Source: Streptomyces sp. HNM0574
Lineage (GTDB): Bacteria > Actinomycetota > Actinomycetes > Streptomycetales > Streptomycetaceae
NCBI RefSeq assembly: GCF_012726235.1
Contig: NZ_JAASAH010000003.1
Location: forward strand, 372,001 to 436,000
DNA length: 64,000 nucleotides
Direction: 5' to 3'
Positions 25,842 to 34,456 of the stretch are shown here, one piece after another (within the stretch, counting starts at the first letter, position 1; every line of letters begins with the position of its first letter). The translations under genes and the position numbers were made by a program. Below the pieces are notes generated by a model. That model was not told the origin of the DNA. It did not search any database and saw only the letters and a program-made list of their open reading frames with translations.

Positions 25842-26257
25842 CGGCCGGCCTCCCCTTCGGCGTCCGCGCCGGGTTCCTGCGGGGCTTCCGGTTCGGGTTC
25901 CGGTTCCGGTGTGCCGAGCACGGCGGTGCGGCCCGAGGCGGTGGCCCGGGCGCCGGCCAGGGCCGATTCGAGTTCGGCGATCCGTGCGTCCCGCTCGGCC
26001 AGTTCGGCGCCGAGCCGGTCGAGGACGTCGTCGACCTGGCGCATGCGGTAGCCGCGCGCGGCGACGGGCAGCCGCAGGCCGTCCAGATCGGCGCGGGCGA
26101 CCGGGCGGTCGGCGGGCAGCGGTTCGTCGAGCAGGTCGGGCGGCGCGTCGGCGAGGCCGCCCTCGGCCGTTCTGCCCGGCCCGTCCGAGCTGCCCATGAC
26201 GGCGAGCGTCACCGCGGCGACGACCACGACGAGCGAAATCAGCAGGAACCAGAACAA
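25838..26257 (-). CDS. Membrane-anchored DivIVA-domain protein
   Basis: A 139-residue protein with an N-terminal membrane helix (residues 2-20), a Pro/Asp-rich linker, then a DivIVA-like segment (residues 62-98: RGYRMRQVDDVLDRL followed by a short coiled coil) and a Pro/Glu tail. This partial DivIVA motif recurs in small actinobacterial proteins beside tag. A TTG start at 26257 with a GGGGAG site fits the reading frame. It is coupled to tag by a GTGA overlap and diverges from folP. A role at curved membrane or the pole is inferred. Confidence 0.82.
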   Translation of the reverse strand: MFWFLLISLVVVVAAVTLAVMGSSDGPGRTAEGGLADAPPDLLDEPLPADRPVARADLDGLRLPVAARGYRMRQVDDVLDRLGAELAERDARIAELESALAGARATASGRTAVLGTPEPEPEPEAPQEPGADAEGEAGR

Positions 26258-26396
26258 CGGCCAACTCCCCGGTGCGAAGCATGTCTGCGGCCTCCGATCG
26301 TGTCATGGAGCACTGACGGTTAAGGTCGGCGGCGGAACCCCGTGTGGCCGCCACGCACAGTCGCGCGGCCTCATCAGGATCGGAGAGACAACGGAA

Positions 26397-27266
26397 ATGC
26401 TGCGCCTGGGAACTCGCGAGTTCGGCCCCGACGAACCCGTGATCATGGCGATCGTGAACCGGACGCCCGATTCCTTTTACGACCGCGGCGCCACCTTCAG
26501 GGACGAACCGGCCCTGGAACGCGTCGATCAGGCCGTGGCGGAGGGCGCCGCGATCATCGACATCGGCGGTGTGAAGGCCGGTCCCGGCGAGGAGGTGACC
26601 GCCGAGGAGGAGGCGCGGCGCACGGTGAGCTTCGTCACCGAGGTCAGGCGCCGCCACCCGGAGGTCGTGATCAGCGTGGACACCTGGCGGCACGAGGTCG
26701 GCGCCGAGGTCTGCCGCGCCGGCGCCGATCTGCTCAACGACGCCTGGGGCGGGGTCGATCCGCGGCTGGCCGAGGTCGCGGCCGAGTACGGCGCCGGGCT
26801 GGTGTGCACGCACGCGGGCGGGGTGCAGCCGCGTACCCGCCCGCACCGGGTGACGTACGACGGCGAGGGCGGCGTGATGGGGGACATCCTGCGCGTCACC
26901 GAGGGGCTGGCCCGGCGCGCGGTGGAGCTGGGGGTGCGCCGGGACGGCATCCTCATCGACCCGGGCCACGACTTCGGCAAGAACTCCCGCCACTCGCTGG
27001 AGGCCACCCGCGAACTGGGGCGGATGCGCGAGACGGGCTGGCCGGTGCTGGTCTCGCTGTCCAACAAGGACTTCGTCGGCGAGACGCTCGACAAGCCCGT
27101 CAAGGAGCGGCTCACGGGCACGCTCGCGACGACGGCGATCTCGGCCTGGCTGGGCGCCCAGGTGTACCGGGTGCACGAGGTGGCGGAGACGAAGGAGGTC
27201 CTGGACATGGTCGCCGCCATCGCGGGCCACCGCGAACCGGCCGTCTCCCGCCGGGGTCTGGCCTAG
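26397..27266 (+). CDS. Dihydropteroate synthase paralogue, FolP2 type
   Basis: A 289-residue TIM-barrel protein of the DHPS family. The first signature is IMAIVNRTPDSFYDRG (about 16-31). The second loop reads DIGGVKAGPG (55-64), where true DHPS has GESTRPG, so the Ser-Thr-Arg residues that help bind pABA are missing. This is the pattern of mycobacterial FolP2, reported to lack DHPS activity. It is likely a paralogue with another substrate, not the folate enzyme. The ATG at 26397 has a GGAG site; the open frame upstream is intergenic. Divergent from the DivIVA-tag pair. Confidence 0.87.
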   Translation: MLRLGTREFGPDEPVIMAIVNRTPDSFYDRGATFRDEPALERVDQAVAEGAAIIDIGGVKAGPGEEVTAEEEARRTVSFVTEVRRRHPEVVISVDTWRHEVGAEVCRAGADLLNDAWGGVDPRLAEVAAEYGAGLVCTHAGGVQPRTRPHRVTYDGEGGVMGDILRVTEGLARRAVELGVRRDGILIDPGHDFGKNSRHSLEATRELGRMRETGWPVLVSLSNKDFVGETLDKPVKERLTGTLATTAISAWLGAQVYRVHEVAETKEVLDMVAAIAGHREPAVSRRGLA

Positions 27267-27278
27267 CGCGCGGGCCCT

Positions 27279-27306
27279 CCGCCGCGACGCCGGGGCGTCG
27301 CGGCGG
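27279..27306. terminator. Bidirectional terminator between folP2-like and LOG genes
   Basis: A 13-base perfect stem (27279-27291 with 27294-27306) lies 12 bases after the DHPS-paralogue stop, between convergent genes. Confidence 0.8.
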
Positions 27307-27376
27307 GGGACGCGTCACACGGCGGGCGCGGCACGGCGGAGGAAGTCCCCGTGCGCCGCGGGCGGTTGGGGCCGGA

Positions 27377-28123
27377 TCAGCCGGCTTCCTTGGTGACCAG
27401 GGCGACGGCCTCGTCGACGTCGTCCGTGAGGTGGAACAGCGAGAGGTCGCGGGACGAGGCCTTGCCCTCGGCGACGACCGTCTGCTTCACCCAGTCCACG
27501 AGGCCCTTCCAGTACGCGGTGCCGAAGAGGACGATCGGGAAGCGCGTGACCTTCTGCGTCTGCACGAGGGTGAGGGCCTCGAAGAGTTCGTCGAGCGTGC
27601 CGAGCCCGCCCGGCAGCACCACGAAGCCCTGCGCGTACTTCACGAACATGGTCTTCCGCACGAAGAAGTAGCGGAAGTTCACGCCGATGTCGACGTACGG
27701 GTTCAGCCCCTGCTCGAAGGGGAGCTCGATGCCGAGGCCGACGGAGGTGCCGCCCGCGTCGAGCGCTCCGCGGTTCGCCGCCTCCATGGCTCCGGGGCCG
27801 CCGCCGGTGATGACGGCGAAGCCCTCCTCGACCAGCGCCCGTCCGATCCGGATGCCGGCCTCGTACTCGGGGGAGTCCACCGGGGTGCGGGCCGAGCCGA
27901 ACACGCTGACGGCGGGCCCGAGTTCGGTGAGCGCGCCGAAGCCCTCCACGAACTCCGACTGGATACGCATCACTCGCCAGGGTTCCCGGTGAACCCAGTC
28001 GGAGGGTCCGGTACTGTCCAGCAGCCGCTGGTCGGTCGTTCCGGACTGCACCTGCCCGCGACGGCGCACCACCGGGCCCAGCCGCTGCTCCTGCGGCTCC
28101 CGCGGCTCCTCGAGGCTGCTCAT
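27377..28123 (-). CDS. LOG family (TIGR00730) Rossmann protein, cytokinin-riboside phosphoribohydrolase-like
   Basis: A 248-residue protein of the LOG/lysine-decarboxylase-like fold. The GSART strand, the GGGPGAMEAANRGA helix and the key VVLPGGLGTLDELFE motif are present. LOG enzymes release cytokinin bases from nucleoside monophosphates; bacterial members often act as nucleotide hydrolases, and old annotations as lysine decarboxylase are wrong. The ATG follows AGGAGGGAG. It shares its strand with dapE, 139 bases upstream, and may be partly co-transcribed. Confidence 0.9.
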   Translation of the reverse strand: MSSLEEPREPQEQRLGPVVRRRGQVQSGTTDQRLLDSTGPSDWVHREPWRVMRIQSEFVEGFGALTELGPAVSVFGSARTPVDSPEYEAGIRIGRALVEEGFAVITGGGPGAMEAANRGALDAGGTSVGLGIELPFEQGLNPYVDIGVNFRYFFVRKTMFVKYAQGFVVLPGGLGTLDELFEALTLVQTQKVTRFPIVLFGTAYWKGLVDWVKQTVVAEGKASSRDLSLFHLTDDVDEAVALVTKEAG

Positions 28124-28262
28124 ACAGTGCTCCCTCCTGCTGCGATCTTTCCGGATTCAGCGTACGCAGACGCAGATCACGTACGACGGAATTCGGGCAC
28201 TGTCCCTCTCTCCGACGCCTCCCGGCTCCCCGGCGCCGGGTGGCCGTCACCGGCGGTCCGCT

Positions 28263-29342
28263 TCAGGACGTGAGCCAGGCGCGGAGCCGCTCCTCGCAGT
28301 GCAGGATCTTGGCCGTCTCGACGCGCTCGTCGCGCTTGTGGGCCAGATTCGGGTCGCCGGGGCCGTAGTTCACGGCCGGGACGCCGAGCGCGCTGAAGCG
28401 GGAGACGTCCGTCCAGCCGAACTTGGGCTGCGGTTCGCCGCCCACCGCGTCGATGAACGCCTTGGCCGCCGGGTGCGAGAGGCCGGGGCGGGCCGGGCCG
28501 CAGCTGTCGTCGACGGTCAGTTCCCAGTCGCCGCATCCGGCGAAGACCTCGCGGACGTGTGCCAGGGCCTCCTCCTCGCTCTTGTCGGGCGCGTAGCGGT
28601 AGTTGACGGTGACGGTGCACTCGTCGGGGATGACGTTGTTCGCGACGCCGGCCTCGACGCGGACGGCGTTCAGGCCCTCGCGGTACTCCAGTCCGTCGAT
28701 GACCGCCTTCCTCGGCTGGTACGAGGCGAGGCGCTCCAGGATCGGCGCCGCCGCGTGCACCGCGTTGGCCCCCATCCAGGCGCGGGCGGAGTGCGCGCGC
28801 TGGCCCGTCGTCCGCAGCAGGACCCGGAGCGAGCCCTGGCAGCCGCCCTCGACCTGGCCGGAGGAGGGCTCCAGGAGAACGGCGAAGTCGCCCGCCAGCC
28901 AGTCGGGATGGGCCTCGGCGACGTGGCCGAGGCCGTTCAGGTGCGCGGCGACCTCTTCGTTGTCGTAGAAGACGAAGGTGATGTCGCGGTTGGGCTCGGG
29001 CACCGTCGCGGCGATGCGCAGCTGGACCGCGACGCCGGCCTTCATGTCGCTCGTGCCGCAGCCCCACAGCACGCCGTCCTCGTCGAGGCGGGAGGGGACG
29101 TTGTCGGCGATGGGCACGGTGTCGATGTGGCCGGCGAGGATCACGCGTTCGCCGCGGCCGAGGTTCGTGCGCGCGACGACGTTGTTGCCGTACCGGTCGA
29201 CGGTGAGGTGCGGGAGGGCGCGGAGCGCGGCCTCCACGGCGTCGGCGAGCCGCTCCTCCTTCCCGCTCTCCGAGGGGAAGTCGACGAGCTGCGCGGTGAG
29301 CCGGGCGGCGTCCAGTTCGAGGTCGAGTCCATGGTGCGGCAT
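28263..29342 (-). CDS. dapE: Succinyl-diaminopimelate desuccinylase
   Basis: A 359-residue M20 metallopeptidase that makes LL-diaminopimelate for lysine and for peptidoglycan (Streptomyces uses LL-DAP). Zinc ligands are visible: His in LAGHIDTVP, Asp in GTSDMKAG, the Glu pair in YDNEEV, Glu in LLEPSSG, and the late His in LAHKRDE. The dimerisation domain with RAHSARAWMG lies between. The start ATG at 29342 has a GGGTGG site; the upstream frame is not protein-like. dapC of the same pathway lies 2.2 kb on. Confidence 0.94.
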   Translation of the reverse strand: MPHHGLDLELDAARLTAQLVDFPSESGKEERLADAVEAALRALPHLTVDRYGNNVVARTNLGRGERVILAGHIDTVPIADNVPSRLDEDGVLWGCGTSDMKAGVAVQLRIAATVPEPNRDITFVFYDNEEVAAHLNGLGHVAEAHPDWLAGDFAVLLEPSSGQVEGGCQGSLRVLLRTTGQRAHSARAWMGANAVHAAAPILERLASYQPRKAVIDGLEYREGLNAVRVEAGVANNVIPDECTVTVNYRYAPDKSEEEALAHVREVFAGCGDWELTVDDSCGPARPGLSHPAAKAFIDAVGGEPQPKFGWTDVSRFSALGVPAVNYGPGDPNLAHKRDERVETAKILHCEERLRAWLTS

Positions 29343-29525
29343 GCCACCCAGCCTACGGCCACGGCGGCGGCCGCCGGCCTCAGCCGCCAGACCTGTGGAA
29401 AACCTCGCTTCTGTGGACACCACGGACACCCGTGAGGGTGCCCGCACGCGCTCCGCAGCCGGTTGTCCACAGGCCGGCACCGAGGGGGCACCCGGCCGTC
29501 ATTCCCACCGGCTACCTTTGTGCCC

Positions 29526-30488
29526 GTGTCCCGATCCTCACCCGACAACGCCCCCGGCACCGCTCCCCGCGCCGGCCGCGCGAGGACTCTGCGGTTCGCC
29601 GCGTTCGCCGTCCTGCTCGGCATCGCCGGTTACGCCGTGACGCAGTACGTCACGAGCAGTTCCGGCCCGCCGCGCTGCGTGATCCGGGCCGACGGCGAGG
29701 ACGCCGAGGACTACGAGATCGAACCCCAGCAGGCGTCCAACGCGGCGACGATCACCGCCGTCGCCTCGCAGCGCAAGCTGCCGGAACGGGCCGTGACGAT
29801 AGCCCTGGCGACGGCGATGCAGGAGTCGGCGCTGCGGAACATCGAGCACGGCGACCGGGATTCGGTCGGCCTCTTCCAGCAGCGCCCCTCCCAGGGCTGG
29901 GGCACGGAGGCCCAGATCCTCGACCCGGTGTACGCGACGGGCAAGTTCTACGACCACCTCGTCGAGATCCCGGGCTATTCGCGGCTGCCGCTGACGGTCG
30001 CCGCGCAGCGCGTGCAGCGCAGCGGCTTCCCGCAGGCGTACGCGAAGCACGAGGCGAACGCCTCGCTGCTCACCGCGGCGCTGACCGGCCGCCGCGGCGC
30101 CGCCTTCACCTGCACCACCGGCCAGGAGGGCCAGCCGGTCAAGGCGGGCGACCCGGCGAAGGTGCGCGAGCGCCTGGAGCGGGAGTTCGGCAGCGACGTC
30201 CTGGCGAGCGGCGACGGGGACGGCACCGCGCTCGGCACGGGCGGCGGCAGCGGCCGCCGGAGCAAGCCGACGGCCGAGGTGCTGCTGCCGGCCCAACCGC
30301 AGCAGCGCGGCTGGGAGTTGGCGCACTGGTCGGTGGCGCACGCCTCGGAGCTCGGCATAGCCGAGGTGTCGTACCGCAACCGCGTCTGGAGTTCGGCCCG
30401 TTCGGAGGAGGGCTGGCGTACGACGGAGGACGGCGGCTCGGGGAACACCGTCTCGATACGCCTCTCGACGGGCAACGAGGAGCGCTGA
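29526..30488 (+). CDS. Membrane-anchored lytic-transglycosylase-like protein
   Basis: A 320-residue protein with one N-terminal membrane helix (about residues 22-40) and an external domain. Residues about 75-140 resemble a lysozyme-fold transglycosylase: AMQESALRN with a plausible catalytic Glu, then SVGLFQQRPSQGWG. Such proteins have been mislabelled as heavy-metal transporters. The C-terminal third is less conserved. The GTG at 29526 lies six bases after a TACCTT -10-like hexamer and has no ribosome site, so the mRNA may be leaderless; GTG 29520 is an alternative. It diverges from dapE. Confidence 0.78.
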   Translation: MSRSSPDNAPGTAPRAGRARTLRFAAFAVLLGIAGYAVTQYVTSSSGPPRCVIRADGEDAEDYEIEPQQASNAATITAVASQRKLPERAVTIALATAMQESALRNIEHGDRDSVGLFQQRPSQGWGTEAQILDPVYATGKFYDHLVEIPGYSRLPLTVAAQRVQRSGFPQAYAKHEANASLLTAALTGRRGAAFTCTTGQEGQPVKAGDPAKVRERLEREFGSDVLASGDGDGTALGTGGGSGRRSKPTAEVLLPAQPQQRGWELAHWSVAHASELGIAEVSYRNRVWSSARSEEGWRTTEDGGSGNTVSIRLSTGNEER

Positions 30489-30959
30489 CGGGCGAAGGCT
30501 CGCCAACAGCGCGTGCGGCAGGTCGAGTTCACCCCGTCGGCCCGGTTCGGGCGGCCGCGCCGGAGGCGTCGGCAAGGACCGGCCCGTCCGGGCAGCCGTG
30601 CGACAACTCCCCCCGGAGAGGGAGCTGTTCCGTCGCACGATCAGATCTGCGGCCCGGTGACGGTTCCGCGGCGGCGACGATCAACGTCGCTGCTGGCGCG
30701 GCGATGTGACGTTTCAGCCGCCGGGGACGGGACGGGCGGAATGCCCGTTTCCGCGCCGCGCGGGCCCGCCCCGCGTTACCAACCCTTTACCTTCGCGGCC
30801 CGCAACCTTCCCCCTGCCGGGGCCGATAGGCACTGCGTCCGACCGGGTGACACGGAGCCCGCCGGACGCCGCCCGTCGCCGGATTCCGACGAGAGCCGCC
30901 GGGCGGCCCGGGAGACCCGGCCCGAACCCCGAACTCTCCGTCGAAGCCGAAGGAGCATC
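30489..30959 (+). other. 471-base gap without a gene
   Basis: The gap between the transglycosylase-like gene and the small secreted protein gene holds no credible coding frame. It contains a few GC-rich inverted repeats without a clear terminator, and presumably the promoter of the secreted protein near its right end. An AAGGAG site at its end serves the next gene. Confidence 0.5.
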
Positions 30960-31406
30960 ATGTCCCTCCCCCTCACCCGCCGCATCGCCAAGGCTGCCCT
31001 GCTGACGGCGGCGGGCGCCGCGACCGTGGTCGGTGCCGCCGGTGCGTCGAGCGCCGCCGAGATGCCGAAGACCCCGGACGTCGGCGGCCTGACCAACGTG
31101 GACGGTCAGAACCTCGGCGGCACCGTCGACAGCGCGGCGCAGGAGACCACCGGCACCGTCGCCGACACCGGCAGCGCCGCGCTCCAGGGCACCCTCCCCG
31201 CCGCCGGCGAGACGCTGGGCAGCGCGGGCAAGACCGCCGTCCCGGCCGCGCAGGACGCCGTCGGCGGCACCGCGGGCCAGGCCGGCCAGACGGTGGGCCA
31301 GCTCGCCTCGGCCACCAGCGGCCTCGCGTCCGACCTGCCCGTCGGCCAGGCCGGCGGCGCGCTCGGCGGGGTCACCGAGGGCACCCCGAAGCTGCCGCTC
31401 GGCTGA
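30960..31406 (+). CDS. Small secreted Gly/Ala/Thr-rich protein, 148 aa
   Basis: A protein with a clear signal peptide (basic start, hydrophobic core to about residue 30, cleavage near SSAAE). The mature part has low complexity: short imperfect repeats of Gly, Ala, Thr and Gln, such as GGTAGQAGQTVGQ, and no cysteines. No domain is recognised, and annotations such as ATP-binding for such proteins have no basis here. The ATG has an AGGAG site. A cell-surface or spore-coat role is only a guess. Confidence 0.75.
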   Translation: MSLPLTRRIAKAALLTAAGAATVVGAAGASSAAEMPKTPDVGGLTNVDGQNLGGTVDSAAQETTGTVADTGSAALQGTLPAAGETLGSAGKTAVPAAQDAVGGTAGQAGQTVGQLASATSGLASDLPVGQAGGALGGVTEGTPKLPLG

Positions 31407-31477
31407 CCCGGCCCGTCGGCCCGCCCCCCGGGGCCGACGTCGTCGGCTGCCGCGCGCGCACCGCGGCACCGGACACC

Positions 31478-31513
31478 GAAGGGGCCCCGGACGACTCTCC
31501 CCGGGGCCCCTTC
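31478..31513. terminator. Bidirectional terminator
   Basis: A perfect 13-base GC stem (31478-31490 with 31501-31513) with a 10-base loop lies between the convergent secreted-protein and dapC genes. Confidence 0.85.
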
Positions 31514-31589
31514 GCCGTGTTCACGCTCTTCGCCGCGCGCCCCGGCCAACAGCCGCCCGGAGGCGGCCCGTTCGGCCGGAGCGGCGCGT

Positions 31590-32705
31590 TCAGCCCTCCA
31601 GGCGGCGGACCGCCTCGGCGACGCGTTCGTCCGTCGCCGTGAAGGCGACGCGGACGAACCGCTCCCCCGCCGGCCCGTAGAACTCGCCGGGGGCGACGAG
31701 GATGCCCTGCTTCGACAGGTCCGCGACGGTGCCCCAGCAGGGCTCGTCCCGCGTCGCCCACAGGTACAGCGACGCCTCGCTGTGCTCGATGCGGAAGCCG
31801 CGCGCCTCCAGCGCCGTGCGCAGCGCCGAGCGCCGTGCCGCGTACCGGGCGCGCTGCTCCTCGACGTGCTCGGAGTCGCCGAGCGCCGCGATCGTCGCCG
31901 CCTGCACCGGAGCGGGCACGATCATGCCGCCGTGCTTGCGGATCTGGAGCAGCTCGCCGAGCACGGCGGAGTCGCCCACCAGGAAGGCGGAGCGGTAACC
32001 CGCCAGGTTGGAGCGCTTGGAGAGGGAGTGGACGGCGACGATGCCCTCGTAGCTGCCGCCGCAGATGTCCGGGTGGAGGACGGAGACCGGGTCGGTCTCC
32101 CAGCCGAGTTCGAGGTAGCACTCGTCGCTGACGAGCAGCACCCCGTGCGCCCGCGCCCACTCCACGGCCCGCTTCAGCTCGTCCGCGCCGAGGACGCGTC
32201 CGGTGGGGTTGGAGGGCGAGTTGAGCCACAGCAGCCTGAGCCCGGCGGGGTCGGTCTCCTCCGGCACGTCGTACGCGACCGGTTCGGCGCCCGCGAGCCG
32301 CGCGCCGACCTCGTACGTCGGGTACGCGAGCCGCGGGTAGGCGACCTTGTCGCGGGGCTCGCCGGGGCCGCCGGAGCCGAGGCCGAGCTGGGTCGGCAGC
32401 CAGGCGACGAGCTCCTTGGAGCCGACGACGGGCAGCACGTTGGCGTGCCCCAACCCCCGGGCGCCGAGGCGGCGTTCGCACCAGCCGGTGATCGCGTCGC
32501 GCAGTTCCCCGGTGCCCCAGACCGCCGGATAGCCGGGGCTGTCGCCCGCGTCGGCGAGCGCGCGCCGGACCAGGCCGGGAACGGGGTCGACGGGGGTGCC
32601 GACGGACAGGTCCACGATGCCGCCGGCGTGCGCCGCGGCGGCGGTCTTGTACGGCTCGAGCCGGTCCCAGGGAAAGGTCGGGAGGCGGTCGGAGACGGGA
32701 GGCAC
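31590..32705 (-). CDS. dapC: Succinyldiaminopimelate transaminase
   Basis: A PLP fold-type I aminotransferase of about 371 residues for the succinylase branch of DAP/lysine synthesis. The PLP lysine is in VHSLSKRSNLAGYR, with NSPSNPTG and SDECYLELGW before it and FVRVAFTATDERV at the C-terminus; these match actinobacterial DapC. I prefer GTG 32705 because the conserved sequence (VSDRLPTFPW) begins just after it; GTG 32732 would add nine residues but sits directly on a hairpin with no ribosome site. The 7Fe ferredoxin gene lies upstream on the same strand. Confidence 0.92.
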   Translation of the reverse strand: MPPVSDRLPTFPWDRLEPYKTAAAAHAGGIVDLSVGTPVDPVPGLVRRALADAGDSPGYPAVWGTGELRDAITGWCERRLGARGLGHANVLPVVGSKELVAWLPTQLGLGSGGPGEPRDKVAYPRLAYPTYEVGARLAGAEPVAYDVPEETDPAGLRLLWLNSPSNPTGRVLGADELKRAVEWARAHGVLLVSDECYLELGWETDPVSVLHPDICGGSYEGIVAVHSLSKRSNLAGYRSAFLVGDSAVLGELLQIRKHGGMIVPAPVQAATIAALGDSEHVEEQRARYAARRSALRTALEARGFRIEHSEASLYLWATRDEPCWGTVADLSKQGILVAPGEFYGPAGERFVRVAFTATDERVAEAVRRLEG

Positions 32706-32733
32706 GGGTTGGCTCGCTTTCTCTCGTGACACC

Positions 32734-32768
32734 CCGGGTGAGACCCGGTGTGGGCTCCCGGGGAGCCC
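32734..32768 (-). promoter_or_regulatory. Two tandem hairpins just before dapC
   Basis: A CCGGGT/ACCCGG stem (32734-32748) and a GGGCTCC/GGAGCCC stem (32752-32768) lie back to back 29 bases before the likely dapC start. They could act as an RNA control element or be remnants of a terminator. Confidence 0.4.
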
Positions 32769-32870
32769 GGACGCTCCGTGACGCCCGGAAACCCCGGGAC
32801 GCCCCGGAATGCAGCGTGGCCCCGCAGGGCACCCACCGGCCGGGCCGGGGTGCTCTGCGGGACCACACCT

Positions 32871-32905
32871 TCCGCGGCCGTACGCCGGGGGCGCACGGCC
32901 GCGGA
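32871..32905 (-). terminator. Terminator after ferredoxin gene
   Basis: An 11-base perfect stem (32871-32881 with 32895-32905) lies 34 bases after the ferredoxin stop. Confidence 0.65.
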
Positions 32906-32938
32906 CTCGCTAGGCGAACACGCCACAGCGCCGAGGCG

Positions 32939-33265
32939 TCACTCGTCGTGTTCCTGCGGCGGGAGGGCGGCGATGAACGGGTGGTCCCGCTCGATCAGGC
33001 CGAGCTTGCTGGCACCACCGGGCGAACCGAGCTCGTCGAAGAACTCGACGTTCGCCTTGTAGTAGTCCTTCCACTCTTCGGGAGTGTCATCCTCGTAGAA
33101 GATGGCTTCCACCGGGCAGACCGGCTCACAGGCCCCGCAGTCGACGCATTCGTCCGGGTGGATGTACAAGGACCGCTGGCCCTCGTAGATGCAGTCGACC
33201 GGGCACTCCTCGATGCAGGCCTTGTCCTTAAGGTCGACACAAGGCTCCGCGATGACGTAGGTCAC
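32939..33265 (-). CDS. fdxA: 7Fe ferredoxin [3Fe-4S][4Fe-4S]
   Basis: A 108-residue electron carrier. The cysteine pattern is that of FdxA: a first group in EPCVDLKDKACIEECPVDCIYEG and a second in CVDCGACEPVCPVEAI. One cluster is 3Fe and one 4Fe, with the long C-terminal helix KDYYKANVEFFDEL covering them. Likely partners are cytochromes P450 and other oxidoreductases. The GTG start at 33265 has a GAGGAGG site. It lies upstream of dapC as fdxC does in mycobacteria, but a hairpin separates them. It diverges from the GNAT gene. Confidence 0.94.
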   Translation of the reverse strand: MTYVIAEPCVDLKDKACIEECPVDCIYEGQRSLYIHPDECVDCGACEPVCPVEAIFYEDDTPEEWKDYYKANVEFFDELGSPGGASKLGLIERDHPFIAALPPQEHDE

Positions 33266-33416
33266 GCTGTCGTTCCTCCTCGTTAGGGCTGGCGGACCGG
33301 TGTCCGGCTCCGCCGCGGGGCGCGCGGGAGCGCTGCTTTGCACGAACGGCGGTCGATGCCCGCACCTAGTATCTCCGTTCCCGGGCACGAGACGAACAGG
33401 AGGGGCGGGTAGAGCT

Positions 33417-34451
33417 GTGGAATTCACCACGGGCGGACGCCTGAAGGTCCGCATCACCGCGTCTGACGTGGGAAAAAGGGTATCGGTGCGGTCTTTGACC
33501 GGGTCCGGCGCCCCTGGGGGACGGTTCACCGACACGGTGGGAGTTCTCACATCATGGACGGAGGGCGTGCTCAGCGTCACGCGTCGCGACGGAGAGACGG
33601 TCCGGCTCGCCGAGGATGCAGTTGTGGCGGGAAAGGTCATTCCGCGCGAACCCGCGCGGAAGCGCGGCCTCCCTGCTGCCAGTGTGCCTGAACTGCGGCG
33701 CACGGCGGCGCGGAGCTGGCCCGCCGTCGAGACCGAGCCGCTCGGCGCGTGGACGCTGCGCGCCGCTGCCGAGCCCGGCGGGACGCCCGGTTCGCGGCCG
33801 GAGAGCTTCACCTCGCGGGCCAACTCCGTGCTCGCCGTGGGCGATCCGGGGATACCCCTGGACGCCGCGCTGGAACGCGTCGTGCGCTGGTACGGCGAGC
33901 GGGGCCTCGATCCGCTGATGCAGGTCGCGACGGCGGACGACGGTTCCGGCGAGATGCTGGCGGCCGCGCTGGAGGAGCGCGGCTGGGGCGCGGAGAAGCA
34001 CACGCTGTCGCAGATCGGCGCCCTCGCGCCGCTCGCCGACCGCGCCCCCGACCCCCGGGTCGAGCTCGCCCGCACCCCGGACGAGCGGTGGCTCGCCGCG
34101 TACCGGCGGACGGGGCGTACGCCGCAGGTCGCGCTGAAGGTGCTGAGCGGCGGCCCGTCCGTCTGGTTCGCGACGGTTCCGGCCGAGGGCGCGGTGCCGG
34201 CGGCCGTCGGGCGGTGTGTGGTGGACGGGCGGTGGGCCTCGTTCGCCGCCGTCGAGGTGCTGCCGGAGCGCCGCCGGGCCGGGCTGGCGACCGCCGTGAT
34301 GGGCGAACTGGCCCGCAGGGCGCTGGAGGAGGGCGCCTCGGCCGCCTGTCTCCAGGTGGAGCGGGAGAACACCGAGGCCCTCGCGCTGTACGAGCGGCTG
34401 GGCTTCGCGACGCATCACGCCTACCACTACCGCCGCGCACCTCGGGACTGA
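33417..34451 (+). CDS. GNAT family N-acetyltransferase with N-terminal SH3-like domain
   Basis: A 344-residue protein. Residues 1-70 form a small strand-rich domain (VSVRSLTG... VGVLTSW... VRLAEDAVVAGKVI). The C-terminal GNAT fold has the acetyl-CoA loop RRRAGLAT near residue 283 and the ending YERLGF. This layout is like mycobacterial Rv0428c. The acceptor substrate is unknown. The GTG at 33417 lies behind an AGGAGGGG stretch, a little far for a ribosome site. A TAGTAT at 33367-33372 is a -10 candidate. SirB1 starts only five bases after its stop, so the two are co-transcribed. Confidence 0.88.
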   Translation: MEFTTGGRLKVRITASDVGKRVSVRSLTGSGAPGGRFTDTVGVLTSWTEGVLSVTRRDGETVRLAEDAVVAGKVIPREPARKRGLPAASVPELRRTAARSWPAVETEPLGAWTLRAAAEPGGTPGSRPESFTSRANSVLAVGDPGIPLDAALERVVRWYGERGLDPLMQVATADDGSGEMLAAALEERGWGAEKHTLSQIGALAPLADRAPDPRVELARTPDERWLAAYRRTGRTPQVALKVLSGGPSVWFATVPAEGAVPAAVGRCVVDGRWASFAAVEVLPERRRAGLATAVMGELARRALEEGASAACLQVERENTEALALYERLGFATHHAYHYRRAPRD

Positions 34452-34456
34452 ACCGG

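Noticed and set aside
25248..27230. 660-residue Tag fusion protein
   Set aside because: The N-terminal 460 residues are antisense shadow of the DHPS paralogue and out of frame with the DivIVA-like gene. The GTG at 25841 is the real start.
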